DNA from: Bacteroidota bacterium
GTDB taxonomy: Bacteria > Bacteroidota > Bacteroidia > Chitinophagales > Chitinophagaceae
DNA: 64,000 bases
Direction of reading: 5' to 3'
Assembly (NCBI GenBank): GCA_026391455.1
Contig: JAPLEH010000046.1
Coordinates: forward strand, 38,506 to 102,505
Each line of letters begins with the position of its first letter. Position 1 is the stretch's first letter. Positions 34,951-43,498 of this stretch are shown here, piece after piece. Both the position numbers and the translations under genes were made by a program. A model generated the notes under the pieces. It searched no databases. It was not told the origin of the DNA and worked only from the letters and a program-made list of their open reading frames with translations.

Positions 34951-35799
34951 ATGAAAAAAGAACTGATACAGGAACTGTTTCAAAAATTTGAAGAGGCTTG
35001 CTACATCTATAAAGAAGTGGAATGCTGGAGTGCAAGAGAATTGCAAACTATTCTAGGGTATGCTAAGTGGGATAATTTTATTAATGTGATTGAAAAAGGT
35101 AAAATGGCTTGTGAAAGCAGTGGGATAGCCATTTCGGACCATTTTGCCGATGTCGGGAAAATGGTACCCATTGGCAGTGGCGTAGAACGCAAAATTGAAG
35201 ATATTGCTCTTTCCCGTTACGCTTGCTATCTGGTGGCTCAAAATGGCGACCCGGGCAAGAATGAAGTAGCCTTTGCCCAAACCTATTTTGCGGTTCAAAC
35301 CCGTAAACAAGAGATTATTGAGCAACGCCTTTTGGATGTGGCGAGGGTTTCGGCAAGGGAGAAACTCTCTAAAAGTGAGAAAAAACTTTCGGGAATTATT
35401 TATGAAAGAGGAGTTGACGAAAAAGGCTTTGCAATTATCCGCAGCAAAGGCGATCAAGCCTTGTTTGGTGGCTTTACCACGAACGACATGAAACGTAAAT
35501 TACAAGTGCCTGGCAACCGGCCATTAGCTGATTTTCTGCCAATCCTTACAATCAAAGCAAAAGATTTTGCTACTGAATTAACCAGCCACAACACCGTAGA
35601 AAAGGATTTGAAAGGAGAAAAACAGATTACCAACGAGCATATTGAAAACAATAAAGCAGTACGAAAAATGCTGATGGAAAGAGGCGTAAAACCAGAGCAA
35701 CTGCCACCGGGCGAAGATGTAAAAAAGCTACAACGAAAACTGGAAGGCGATGAAAAGAAAATAGTAAAGGAAGCAAAGCAAAAAAAGAAAAGAAAGTAA
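34951..35799 (+). CDS. dinD: DNA-damage-inducible protein D
   Basis: The 282-residue protein matches the DinD family: the Bro-N-like start FEEACYIYKEVECWSARELQTILGYAKWDNF, then FADVGKMVPIGSGVERKIEDIALSRYACYL, FAVQTRKQEIIEQR, and FTTNDMKRKLQVPGNRPLADFLP, and a lysine-rich C-terminal tail. E. coli DinD is LexA-controlled and inhibits RecA-mediated strand exchange; DinD genes are often found in mobile islands and restriction loci. No SOS box can be recognised here, since Bacteroidota LexA sites differ. It lies between a decayed copy and the intact copy of the restriction control region. Confidence 0.88.
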   Translation: MKKELIQELFQKFEEACYIYKEVECWSARELQTILGYAKWDNFINVIEKGKMACESSGIAISDHFADVGKMVPIGSGVERKIEDIALSRYACYLVAQNGDPGKNEVAFAQTYFAVQTRKQEIIEQRLLDVARVSAREKLSKSEKKLSGIIYERGVDEKGFAIIRSKGDQALFGGFTTNDMKRKLQVPGNRPLADFLPILTIKAKDFATELTSHNTVEKDLKGEKQITNEHIENNKAVRKMLMERGVKPEQLPPGEDVKKLQRKLEGDEKKIVKEAKQKKKRK

Positions 35800-35913
35800 A
35801 TACAGATCCGCCAGAGAACATCCCTTCGCCCATCGAAGGGATATGAGGCTTTAGCGGAGTCAATATTTCTGTTGATAGAGTGCAAGCAACAGAACCGATA
35901 GCGCGAAAGCTCT

Positions 35914-36123
35914 TTACTTCTTTGTACTTACGATCAGTTCCCGCATATCCACATCCAGTATGCGGGCTATTTCATGAAGAATTTCCAGGGTCGGTTGAAT
36001 ATCGTTGGTGCACCAGCGGGAAACGGTAGCCTCCGTTTTACCCATCTTGGCGGCCAGTACTTTATTCGCAACCCCTCTTTCAGCCAATACGGCCTTGATT
36101 CTATTGAGGATAAGCTTCTTCAT
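35914..36123 (-). CDS. Small XRE-family transcriptional regulator
   Basis: A 69-residue protein consisting almost only of an XRE helix-turn-helix (IKAVLAERGVANKVLAAKMGKTEATVSRWCTN) and a short tail (LDVDMRELIVSTKK). The ATG at 36123 gives the normal MKKLILNRIK start; the frame extends nine codons further. It is divergent from the small basic protein gene and could control the intergenic AT-rich promoter region at 36124-36268. A degraded copy of its 3' end is found at 30159-30206. Confidence 0.8.
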   Translation of the reverse strand: MKKLILNRIKAVLAERGVANKVLAAKMGKTEATVSRWCTNDIQPTLEILHEIARILDVDMRELIVSTKK

Positions 36124-36268
36124 GATGGGCGAATTTATTGCCTTTTGCAATACCCGTGAACGGGCTATACGTAGCTCCGCTGGAATAAATCTAGTAAATT
36201 ATAACTAATAAGAAATATATTATTGTATCATTATAATTTTTTGTTTCTTTGTCAGCAAATTTTCTATC

Positions 36269-36472
36269 ATGTCCTGCCCTAGAAAGAAGAAGAAACAGAG
36301 AAAAGTAAAGAGATTACAGCGAAAAGCCAGTGCCTGGGCCCTGCGGGAATACCTGAAGCTGCCTTATGCCAGGCTTCCGGATGCTCTGTTAGCACAAATA
36401 GCGATGAGCCGTCGCCAAACTATACAACGGGTGAAGTATGAGCCGGATCGGATTGTGATTTGGTTGGGGTGA
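36269..36472 (+). CDS. Small basic protein upstream of the restriction operon
   Basis: A 67-residue product with a very basic start (MSCPRKKKKQRKVKRLQRK) and a conserved-looking C-terminal helix (RRQTIQRVKYEPDRIVIWLG). I do not recognise it. The 3' part is conserved in frame in the duplicated fragment at 34612-34689, where most of the changed codons keep similar residues, which supports real coding. The charge suggests nucleic-acid binding; it might be a regulator of the hsd operon. Confidence 0.55.
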   Translation: MSCPRKKKKQRKVKRLQRKASAWALREYLKLPYARLPDALLAQIAMSRRQTIQRVKYEPDRIVIWLG

Positions 36473-36553
36473 AAATGTAAAATTCAAGTCCTGTACTAAC
36501 ATGACCACTCATTAAGCGTTTACCATTAGTAATTTACAAATGAATAACCGAAT

Positions 36554-36571
36554 TTGTCCTATCTTGGACAA
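36554..36571 (+). promoter_or_regulatory. Operator-like palindrome of the restriction control gene
   Basis: TTGTCC (36554-36559) and GGACAA (36566-36571) with a 6-base spacer, 18 bases before the regulator ATG, plus a third half-site AGTCCAA overlapping its right arm. Position and symmetry fit autoregulation by the HTH protein encoded next. Confidence 0.65.
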
Positions 36572-36589
36572 GTCCAAAATGAGTAAACA

Positions 36590-36883
36590 ATGCTGGGTGA
36601 AAAATTAAAAGAATTACGGGAAGCCAGGGGCCTCGTGCAGCGACAGGTTGCTGCAAAGCTCAATGTTGATACTGCTTATATCAGTAAAATGGAGAGCAAT
36701 GAAAAACCAGTGAGCCGTACACACCTGAAAAAGCTTTCGAAATTTTTAGGAATAAATGAAGAGGAATTGCTTACCATTTGGTTGGCGGATAAAGTATATG
36801 ATATGGTGAAAGATGAAGCAGTGGCATTGAAAGCCTTATTGGCAACAGAAGAACAAGTAAAAAAAAATACAAGGAGACCATAA
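36590..36883 (+). CDS. XRE-family regulator of the type I restriction operon
   Basis: A 97-residue protein with an XRE helix-turn-helix at residues 5-60 (LKELREARGLVQRQVAAKLN, TAYISKMESNEKPVSRTHLKK) and a short helical tail. It lies 4 bases before hsdM, with a palindrome in front, an arrangement like that of controller proteins that delay restriction until methylation is established. It may instead simply repress the operon. A truncated copy of its control region lies at 34.7 kb. Confidence 0.85.
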   Translation: MLGEKLKELREARGLVQRQVAAKLNVDTAYISKMESNEKPVSRTHLKKLSKFLGINEEELLTIWLADKVYDMVKDEAVALKALLATEEQVKKNTRRP

Positions 36884-36887
36884 GACA

Positions 36888-38735
36888 ATGACAGCAGAAC
36901 AACTTAAAGAATTAGAGAACACACTCTGGCAGGCAGCAGACAAACTGCGTGTGGACAGCGGATTAAAAGCCAGTGAATATGCTACCCCTATTCTGGGTTT
37001 AATATTCCTGCGTTTTGCATCTATCCGATACAATCGTATCAAGCCTGAAATTGAAGCGGTATTAATATCCCAGAAAGGCAGCCGTATGCAGCAGAGCGAA
37101 TCAGAAATTGCGATTGCCAAATGTGGCTTTTATTTGCCAAAGGAAGCTCAATACGAATACTTACTTGCATTGCCCGAAGAGGAGGACATTGCCAAGGCGA
37201 TTAAACATGCCATGGAGGAAATCGAGAAATATAAACCCGAACTGCTCGACAGTCTCCCCAAAGAAGAATACTTTAAATTGTACTCACCTGATGACAGAAC
37301 ATTACCCAAATCGTTATTGAAAATATTTGCCAATATTCCCGAAGATGCAACCGGTGATGTGTTTGGTAAAGTGTATGAATATTTCCTGAGTGAGTTTGCA
37401 TTGGCAGAAGGACAAGGTGGAGGAGAGTTCTTTACGCCAACTTCGGTGGTGAAGCTGATGGTGGAAGTGATTGAACCCTATAAAGGAACCATTTTTGACC
37501 CGGCCTGTGGCAGTGGGGGTATGTTTGTGCAAAGCTCTTATTTCGTTGATAGAAGAAGAGAAGAATTGCATGATACCGACACCAAAGATTTGATGGTGTA
37601 TGGTGCAGAACGAACTCCGGAAACGGTGAAACTGGCAAGGATGAACATTGCCGTAAATGGTTTGCGTGGCGAAATAAAACCTGCCAATAGCTATTATGAA
37701 GACCCCTATAACAGTTATCAAAAGTTTGATTATGTAATGGCCAATCCTCCCTTCAATGTGGATGATGTAAACCTGGACAGGGTAAAGAACCAAATCCGTT
37801 TTAATGAATACGGCATACCTCAAAACAAAACCAAATCTGCCGCCAAAAAAGGCAAGGAGAAAGATGTAAATACCGTACCCAATGCCAATTACCTCTGGAT
37901 AAATCTATTTGCCACCTCACTAAAACCCACTGGCAGGGCCGCTTTGGTAATGGCCAACAGTGCCAGTGATGCCAGAAACAGCGAAGCTGATATCAGAAAA
38001 AACCTGATTAAAAGCGGTGTGATAGATGCGATGCTTACGCTGCCCAAGAATATGTTTTATACGGTTACACTACCAGCTACACTTTGGTTTTTTGATAAAA
38101 GTAATGCAGGCACAGAACATAAAATTTTGTTTGTAGATGCCCGTAATATTTTCAGGCAGGTTACCCGAGCCCTGCGGGAGTTTACCGAAGAGCATATACA
38201 AAACATAGCCACCATTTTCCGTTTGTTTCGTGGCGAAACCGAACGCCTCACCGCTTTATTGAATAATTATAAAGCCCGGGCTGCTGATTATGCCAACCAA
38301 GCCTCAGCTCAGCTAGAAGTTGTGGAGCAACTCAAAAAAGAAAAGCCTGAAAATACAAGGGATAGCAAGGCTGAAGAAAGAGACGGAAAGCGTTGGCAAA
38401 AACAAGTGGAGGAAGCCGAAAAACAATACAAGGCTTTACATGACAAGCAAGTTTATTTTGAAATACAAATACAATGGCTGAACGAGCGCTTCCCTAATGG
38501 TGTGTATGAAGATGTTACAGGCTTATGTAAGGCCGCTACGGTGGCTGAAATTGAAGAGCAAGACTGGAGCCTGAATCCCGGACGATATGTGGGTGTGGTG
38601 ATTGAGGAAGATGGGTTGACGGAGGAGGAATTTTTGGTAGAAATGAAAGAACGCCATTCCCTACTTCATAACCTTAGCTTAAAAGCAGCCAATTTAGAAA
38701 AAGTAATTTCATCAAACTTCAATTCAATTTTATAA
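36888..38735 (+). CDS. hsdM: Type I restriction-modification system, methyltransferase subunit
   Basis: HsdM methylates adenine N6 in the recognition site together with HsdS. The 615-residue protein has the N-terminal helical domain (LENTLWQAADKLRVDSGLKA), motif I FDPACGSGGMF and motif IV VMANPPFNVDD (residues about 205-285). The region from about 470 to 560 is long, charged and coiled-coil-like (QASAQLEVVEQLKKEK, KRWQKQVEEAEKQYKALHDK) and precedes the conserved end with WSLNPGRYVGV. It starts 4 bases after the regulator gene and is followed 4 bases later by hsdS, so the genes are cotranscribed. Confidence 0.95.
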   Translation: MTAEQLKELENTLWQAADKLRVDSGLKASEYATPILGLIFLRFASIRYNRIKPEIEAVLISQKGSRMQQSESEIAIAKCGFYLPKEAQYEYLLALPEEEDIAKAIKHAMEEIEKYKPELLDSLPKEEYFKLYSPDDRTLPKSLLKIFANIPEDATGDVFGKVYEYFLSEFALAEGQGGGEFFTPTSVVKLMVEVIEPYKGTIFDPACGSGGMFVQSSYFVDRRREELHDTDTKDLMVYGAERTPETVKLARMNIAVNGLRGEIKPANSYYEDPYNSYQKFDYVMANPPFNVDDVNLDRVKNQIRFNEYGIPQNKTKSAAKKGKEKDVNTVPNANYLWINLFATSLKPTGRAALVMANSASDARNSEADIRKNLIKSGVIDAMLTLPKNMFYTVTLPATLWFFDKSNAGTEHKILFVDARNIFRQVTRALREFTEEHIQNIATIFRLFRGETERLTALLNNYKARAADYANQASAQLEVVEQLKKEKPENTRDSKAEERDGKRWQKQVEEAEKQYKALHDKQVYFEIQIQWLNERFPNGVYEDVTGLCKAATVAEIEEQDWSLNPGRYVGVVIEEDGLTEEEFLVEMKERHSLLHNLSLKAANLEKVISSNFNSIL

Positions 38736-38739
38736 AAGT

Positions 38740-39975
38740 ATGAACAATTGGAAAGAGGTATCATTAAAGAATTATTGTATAACTCAGTATGGATATACTG
38801 CAAGTGCTACCGATAACAATACTGGGGTTAAGTTTGTACGGATTACAGATATAGTTCCAGATTTTATTGATTGGAATAAGGTTCCCTACTGTGAAATATC
38901 AGAAAAGGATTTTAAAAAATATAAATTAAACGAAGGCGATATTGTAGCTGCCAGAACAGGGGCAACTGTTGGTTTTGCTAAGCAAATAAGAAAAGGGGCG
39001 CCAGATGCAGTTTTTGCATCCTACTTGGTAAAACTAATTCCATCAGAAAAAGTTGATAAACATTTTTTGGGGGTTTTGATTGAATCCAATGTTTACAGAG
39101 AGTTTATACAAATCATAGCTGGTGGTTCTGCTCAGCCAAATGCTAATGCAAATGACTTAACTCTTTTCAAATTTTTTTTACCGCCAGTTCCAATCCAAAA
39201 ACGTATTGCCTCCATCCTCTCTGCATATGATGATTTAGTAGAAGTAAATAATCGGCGTATTAAACTGCTGGAAGAAACAGCCCGTGAGTTGTATAAAGAA
39301 TGGTTTGTACGGATGCGGTTTCCGGGGTATAAACAAGCGAAGTTTGTGAAGGGAGTGCCGGAGGGGTGGGAGGTGAAAAGCGTAAGTGAAATTGCAGAAG
39401 TAACTTCAAGTAAAAGAATATTTTTATCTGACTATGTTGCCGAAGGAGTTCCTTTTTATAGAGGTAAGGAAATTTCAATTAAATCAAACAACGAGGAAGT
39501 AAGTGACCTCTTGTATATCAGCAAAAAAAAGTATGAAGGAATAAAAAAACGTTTTGGAGTTCCAATTGCTGGGGATATTTTAATAACGGCTGTAGGAACA
39601 ATTGGGAATATCTATTTAGTAAATGAAGCAGATGGAGATTTCTATTTTAAAGATGGAAATTTAATTTGGTTGCGAAAGTTTAATAAACATGAATTGAGCT
39701 TATACTTTTATTATCATTCCATAAGCGAAGTTTTTACAAATTCATTAAACTCTATTACAATTGGCTCAAGTCAGGAAGCATTAACAATCGCCTCATTAAA
39801 GAAAATTTTATTGTTGCTACCAACGGAAGATTTAATTGATAGATTCTATCAAGTAGCAAAACCAATAAAAACGCAAATAGAAATTCTACAACAACAAAAC
39901 ACCCAACTGCGCCAAATCAGAGATCGGCTCTTGCCGAGGTTGATTAGTGGGAAGTTGGAGGTGAAGGAAATATGA
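38740..39975 (+). CDS. hsdS: Type I restriction-modification system, specificity subunit
   Basis: HsdS holds the DNA-recognition domains. The 411-residue protein has two target recognition domains (about residues 1-150 and 200-350), each followed by a conserved coiled-coil spacer: IQKRIASILSAYDDLVEVNN in the middle and IEILQQQNTQLRQIRDRLLPRLISGKLEV at the end. Base composition falls in the second recognition domain (many AAA/ATT codons), as often seen where specificity domains have been exchanged. The recognition sequence cannot be deduced from this reading. Confidence 0.93.
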   Translation: MNNWKEVSLKNYCITQYGYTASATDNNTGVKFVRITDIVPDFIDWNKVPYCEISEKDFKKYKLNEGDIVAARTGATVGFAKQIRKGAPDAVFASYLVKLIPSEKVDKHFLGVLIESNVYREFIQIIAGGSAQPNANANDLTLFKFFLPPVPIQKRIASILSAYDDLVEVNNRRIKLLEETARELYKEWFVRMRFPGYKQAKFVKGVPEGWEVKSVSEIAEVTSSKRIFLSDYVAEGVPFYRGKEISIKSNNEEVSDLLYISKKKYEGIKKRFGVPIAGDILITAVGTIGNIYLVNEADGDFYFKDGNLIWLRKFNKHELSLYFYYHSISEVFTNSLNSITIGSSQEALTIASLKKILLLLPTEDLIDRFYQVAKPIKTQIEILQQQNTQLRQIRDRLLPRLISGKLEVKEI

Positions 39976-40005
39976 AAATAAAATAAGTATTATACCATTA
40001 AAAGT

Positions 40006-41472
40006 ATGTCAGAAAACATAAAATTGGCAATCACTAAAGTAGGCGATTTACTATTCCGTAATAGTATCACGCAGGATGATAAAGGGGATCGCATGCCGAA
40101 CATTAAACTCAAAATACCCCATTACCAGCGGCCATATAAATGGACTGCCAAAAATGCGATTCAGCTTTTGGATGACATCATTACGGCAAAAAGCGACAAC
40201 AAAGAAACCTACAGAGTTGGAACACTAATTCTTCACTATGACAAAAAGGATTCCACCTACAATATTGTGGATGGGCAACAACGAACCATTACTTTTTCCC
40301 TGCTACTAAATGCGCTTGGAGGCGAATCCATAACTTTTCTGAATGAGTCCATCTCCGACAACCCAAACAACAGAAATAATATTCCAAACAACTATCGGAT
40401 TCTGAAACGGCGAGCCGACAATATTAACGGTAAAAGGGAAAAAGACGAACTGCTGCATTTCATTACAGAACAATGTGAACTTATTACGGTTATCACCGAA
40501 GACATTTCAGAGGCATTTCAGTTCTTTGATTCTCAGAATGCACGTGGCAAAAAGCTCTATCCGCACGACTTGCTCAAGGCATATCATCTTCGTGAAATGA
40601 GAGATCTGGAGGTGATAGAAACAGAAAAGGTAGTGAAGGGCTGGGAAGATTTACCCCAAAATGAACTATCCAGGCTTTTTAGCGATTATCTGTATCGCAT
40701 CAAGGAATGGACAAAAGGAAATAAAGCCTGGGAACTGAACGAGCAAAATATATATAAATTCAAGGGTATCAATCAGAAGGATAATTTCCCCTATGCGCAG
40801 TTCTTTAAAGGGGCGTTTGCATATGCTGACATGGTGAATAAGTCGGCCATGCCCTTTGTATCCGGTATGCGCAACCTTAAGCCATTTCAACTAGACACAC
40901 CCATAGTGGCAGGCAAGCCTTTTTTTGATTATGCCAGACATTATTTCGAAATTTTAAAGGATGTACAAAATAATGACAAGTATTATGGCTATTTCATTAA
41001 CGACTATGAAATCGTAAAAACCTTAGATCTCTACAAATATAAGAATGGCGTCGGCAACCGGATTACCCGTCTGATGTTTGATACAGCCATTCTGCTATAC
41101 ATTGACAGGTTTAGCCCAACAGAAAGACCCTCCAAAATAGACCTGGAAATGTTGGCTCAGTTAGTCTTGTTTGTCTTTATATGGGCATACTCACTCAGGG
41201 CTCAGTACTACAATCTGGGCTGGCAATCCGCACAAAATTATATCATGGGAAATGAGGTGATAAACTCCTTTAATATATATAAAGTAATAAGCGAATCTGA
41301 TTCGCCGGTCTCACTTCTGAGTGAACTTTCGGACAGGTTGCATCCTTTGGAGTTCTCAAATATTATAGCATTTAAAGATAATTTACATGAAAAGGACAGA
41401 GGGGGCATTTATCAAAACTACCTGTATTACTTTGAGGCTAATAATTTTATAATAAAACCAAATGAAGACTAA
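40006..41472 (+). CDS. DUF262 protein inside the type I restriction operon
   Basis: The 488-residue protein has the DUF262 (GmrS-type ParB-like nucleotidase) motifs IPHYQRPYKWTAKNAIQLL, YNIVDGQQRTITFSLLL and FDSQNARGKKLYPHDLLKAY. Unlike typical GmrSD proteins it has no recognisable DUF1524 HNH domain at its C-terminus. The stop overlaps the start of a second, larger DUF262 protein by 11 bases, so the two are probably translated together. GmrSD enzymes cut glucosylated-hydroxymethylcytosine phage DNA; DUF262 genes within type I loci were earlier called R-linked ORFs in Campylobacter. Here it may add a second layer of defence or sense phage anti-restriction. That use is inferred. Confidence 0.8.
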   Translation: MSENIKLAITKVGDLLFRNSITQDDKGDRMPNIKLKIPHYQRPYKWTAKNAIQLLDDIITAKSDNKETYRVGTLILHYDKKDSTYNIVDGQQRTITFSLLLNALGGESITFLNESISDNPNNRNNIPNNYRILKRRADNINGKREKDELLHFITEQCELITVITEDISEAFQFFDSQNARGKKLYPHDLLKAYHLREMRDLEVIETEKVVKGWEDLPQNELSRLFSDYLYRIKEWTKGNKAWELNEQNIYKFKGINQKDNFPYAQFFKGAFAYADMVNKSAMPFVSGMRNLKPFQLDTPIVAGKPFFDYARHYFEILKDVQNNDKYYGYFINDYEIVKTLDLYKYKNGVGNRITRLMFDTAILLYIDRFSPTERPSKIDLEMLAQLVLFVFIWAYSLRAQYYNLGWQSAQNYIMGNEVINSFNIYKVISESDSPVSLLSELSDRLHPLEFSNIIAFKDNLHEKDRGGIYQNYLYYFEANNFIIKPNED

Positions 41473-43459
41473 AGTATTACCATTAAAAGTATTGTCGATA
41501 AACAACATTTATAATGGTGAAAAACTAATCTATGAGGTTCCCATATACCAGAGAAACTATGCCTGGGCAAAAGAAGAGATATTTACACTCATCCAGGATG
41601 TTTATGATGCTTATGATGACAAGAGGACTAATTATTACATAGGCACATTGGTTACCTTTCACAAAGGAGACCAGGTTTACGAAGTAATTGACGGACAGCA
41701 GCGGCTTACCACCATCAACTTAGTGCTGGGTGCATTGGGCATAGACCGTCAGAATAAGCTTACTTATCGGGCGCGGAAAAAATCAAATGATACCATTCAA
41801 AGTATTCCTGATTTTGAAATAGATGAAAAGGACCTTGGTATTATTAACGGATATAACTATGCCAAAGAGGCCATAGATGAAATTATTACAAGTGATTCAA
41901 AAATTAGAGCAGCCTTTAAGGAATATTTTCTTCAAAAAGTTCAAATCATTCATTATCAGGTACCCAAGGATATAGATTTGAACCACTATTTTGAAATCAT
42001 GAATTCAAGGGGCGAACAACTGGAGAAGCATGAAATCATTAAGGCAAGACTTATTCAGGAACTGAATGATGCAGACAAAGGCAGGTTTCACCAGCTTTGG
42101 GAATTTTGCACTGAAATGGGCATTTATGTACAACAAAAATACCGCAGTGAAAAGATTTTCGGCAAAAATCACAACTATTTTACTATTTCAGAATTCAATG
42201 GAATACCAGCGGTTGAAAAAAATTATGGTGCGAAATCAATATTGGAGTTGATCAATAGTAAAGAAGCGAATTATGCGCAAACCGAACAGGATCAGTTAGA
42301 TTCCTTTCAACCCATCATTGATTTTTCAAATTTCCTGCTTATTGTTTTAAAGCTCACCCGAATGGATGAGGCCGACTTCGATCCTGTGAAATTCACCCTG
42401 GATGACAAAGAATTAATCCGCGAATTTGACAAAGTCAAAATCAATGAAAAGTTTGTAAAAAAGTTCGGTTTTAACCTGTTAAAGGCCAAATATTATTTGG
42501 ATAATTATATGGTTCATCATTCGAATGAGGATGATACCATTGATAATAACCCATGGAAACTACAGTATTGGTATAAAGACGGCAGAAAGGAATATCTTAA
42601 GAATATTATTGAAGATGATAATGACCAAAACAAATTAGTTCAGTTATTATCCATGTTTGAAGTTTCATTTACAGCCCGGCAAAGAAAGAATTATCTTTTC
42701 TATTGCCTGCTGCATTTATTTAAAAATGATGACCTTAAGGCGTATATAAAGTTTGCAACAGGATTGGCTGAAAAATACATGAAAGACGTTTACCTGAAGG
42801 CTGAAAAACTTAACCAAATCAATACGCCTTCACCTGGCAGTTTTGACGAAACTGTACTGAGAAGCAATGAGCTGGATATATCGATTGGCAATAAAACGTT
42901 GAACTTTCCAGACATATATGGTGATGGGTCTGAAGAGTCTAAGGGTACCCCATTATTTATATTCAACTATTTAGATTATAAATTATGGGAAAAGTATTCG
43001 GATGAACTTCGAGGTGAAAAAACCACTGAGGGAAGCAGAGAAAGAAAAGATTTTTTTAAATCCTTGGGTTGCAATGATTTTGGGTTGAACGTATTTAAAA
43101 AGTTTTACTTTTCCCGAACGCGCAGAAGTTTGGAGCATTTTTATCCACAGGCACTAGCCACAGGCAAAGATGGAAAACTAAATCAGACTCAGATTAATTG
43201 TCTGGGAAACTATGCCATGATTGGCAATGCTGCCAATAGTTCCGGGTCTAATTGGACTCCAAATACAAAACGCTTTCATTATTTAGATGAATCCGGTAAG
43301 ATAAATCAAGTGAGTGTTGCATCCATTAAGTTTATGATTATGATGCAGAAATGCAAAGACAATCAGGAATCCAGACAAAATGGGGAGGAATGGGATTTTA
43401 CAGACATTATAAACCATCAAGCTGAAATGTTGGAAATTTTATTAGGCAAATACTCGTAG
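41462..43459 (+). CDS. DUF262-DUF1524 (GmrSD-like) protein
   Basis: The 665-residue protein has an N-terminal DUF262 domain (VPIYQRNYAWAKEEI, YEVIDGQQRLTTINLVLGAL, FEIMNSRGEQLEKHEIIKA) and a C-terminal DUF1524 HNH-like part: RRSLEHFYPQALATG, where His and the following acidic/Asn residues fit the nuclease, and NCLGNYAMIGNAANSSGSN. This is the full-length GmrSD order. It is cotranslated with the preceding DUF262-only protein (11-base overlap) and sits between hsdS and hsdR. DUF262 uses a nucleotide to control the HNH nuclease. The pair may form a heteromeric modified-DNA restriction enzyme. Confidence 0.85.
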   Translation: MKTKVLPLKVLSINNIYNGEKLIYEVPIYQRNYAWAKEEIFTLIQDVYDAYDDKRTNYYIGTLVTFHKGDQVYEVIDGQQRLTTINLVLGALGIDRQNKLTYRARKKSNDTIQSIPDFEIDEKDLGIINGYNYAKEAIDEIITSDSKIRAAFKEYFLQKVQIIHYQVPKDIDLNHYFEIMNSRGEQLEKHEIIKARLIQELNDADKGRFHQLWEFCTEMGIYVQQKYRSEKIFGKNHNYFTISEFNGIPAVEKNYGAKSILELINSKEANYAQTEQDQLDSFQPIIDFSNFLLIVLKLTRMDEADFDPVKFTLDDKELIREFDKVKINEKFVKKFGFNLLKAKYYLDNYMVHHSNEDDTIDNNPWKLQYWYKDGRKEYLKNIIEDDNDQNKLVQLLSMFEVSFTARQRKNYLFYCLLHLFKNDDLKAYIKFATGLAEKYMKDVYLKAEKLNQINTPSPGSFDETVLRSNELDISIGNKTLNFPDIYGDGSEESKGTPLFIFNYLDYKLWEKYSDELRGEKTTEGSRERKDFFKSLGCNDFGLNVFKKFYFSRTRRSLEHFYPQALATGKDGKLNQTQINCLGNYAMIGNAANSSGSNWTPNTKRFHYLDESGKINQVSVASIKFMIMMQKCKDNQESRQNGEEWDFTDIINHQAEMLEILLGKYS

Positions 43460-43498
43460 AAACAATTAATACTAAATTTGTTTAGCTAGAAAACAAAT

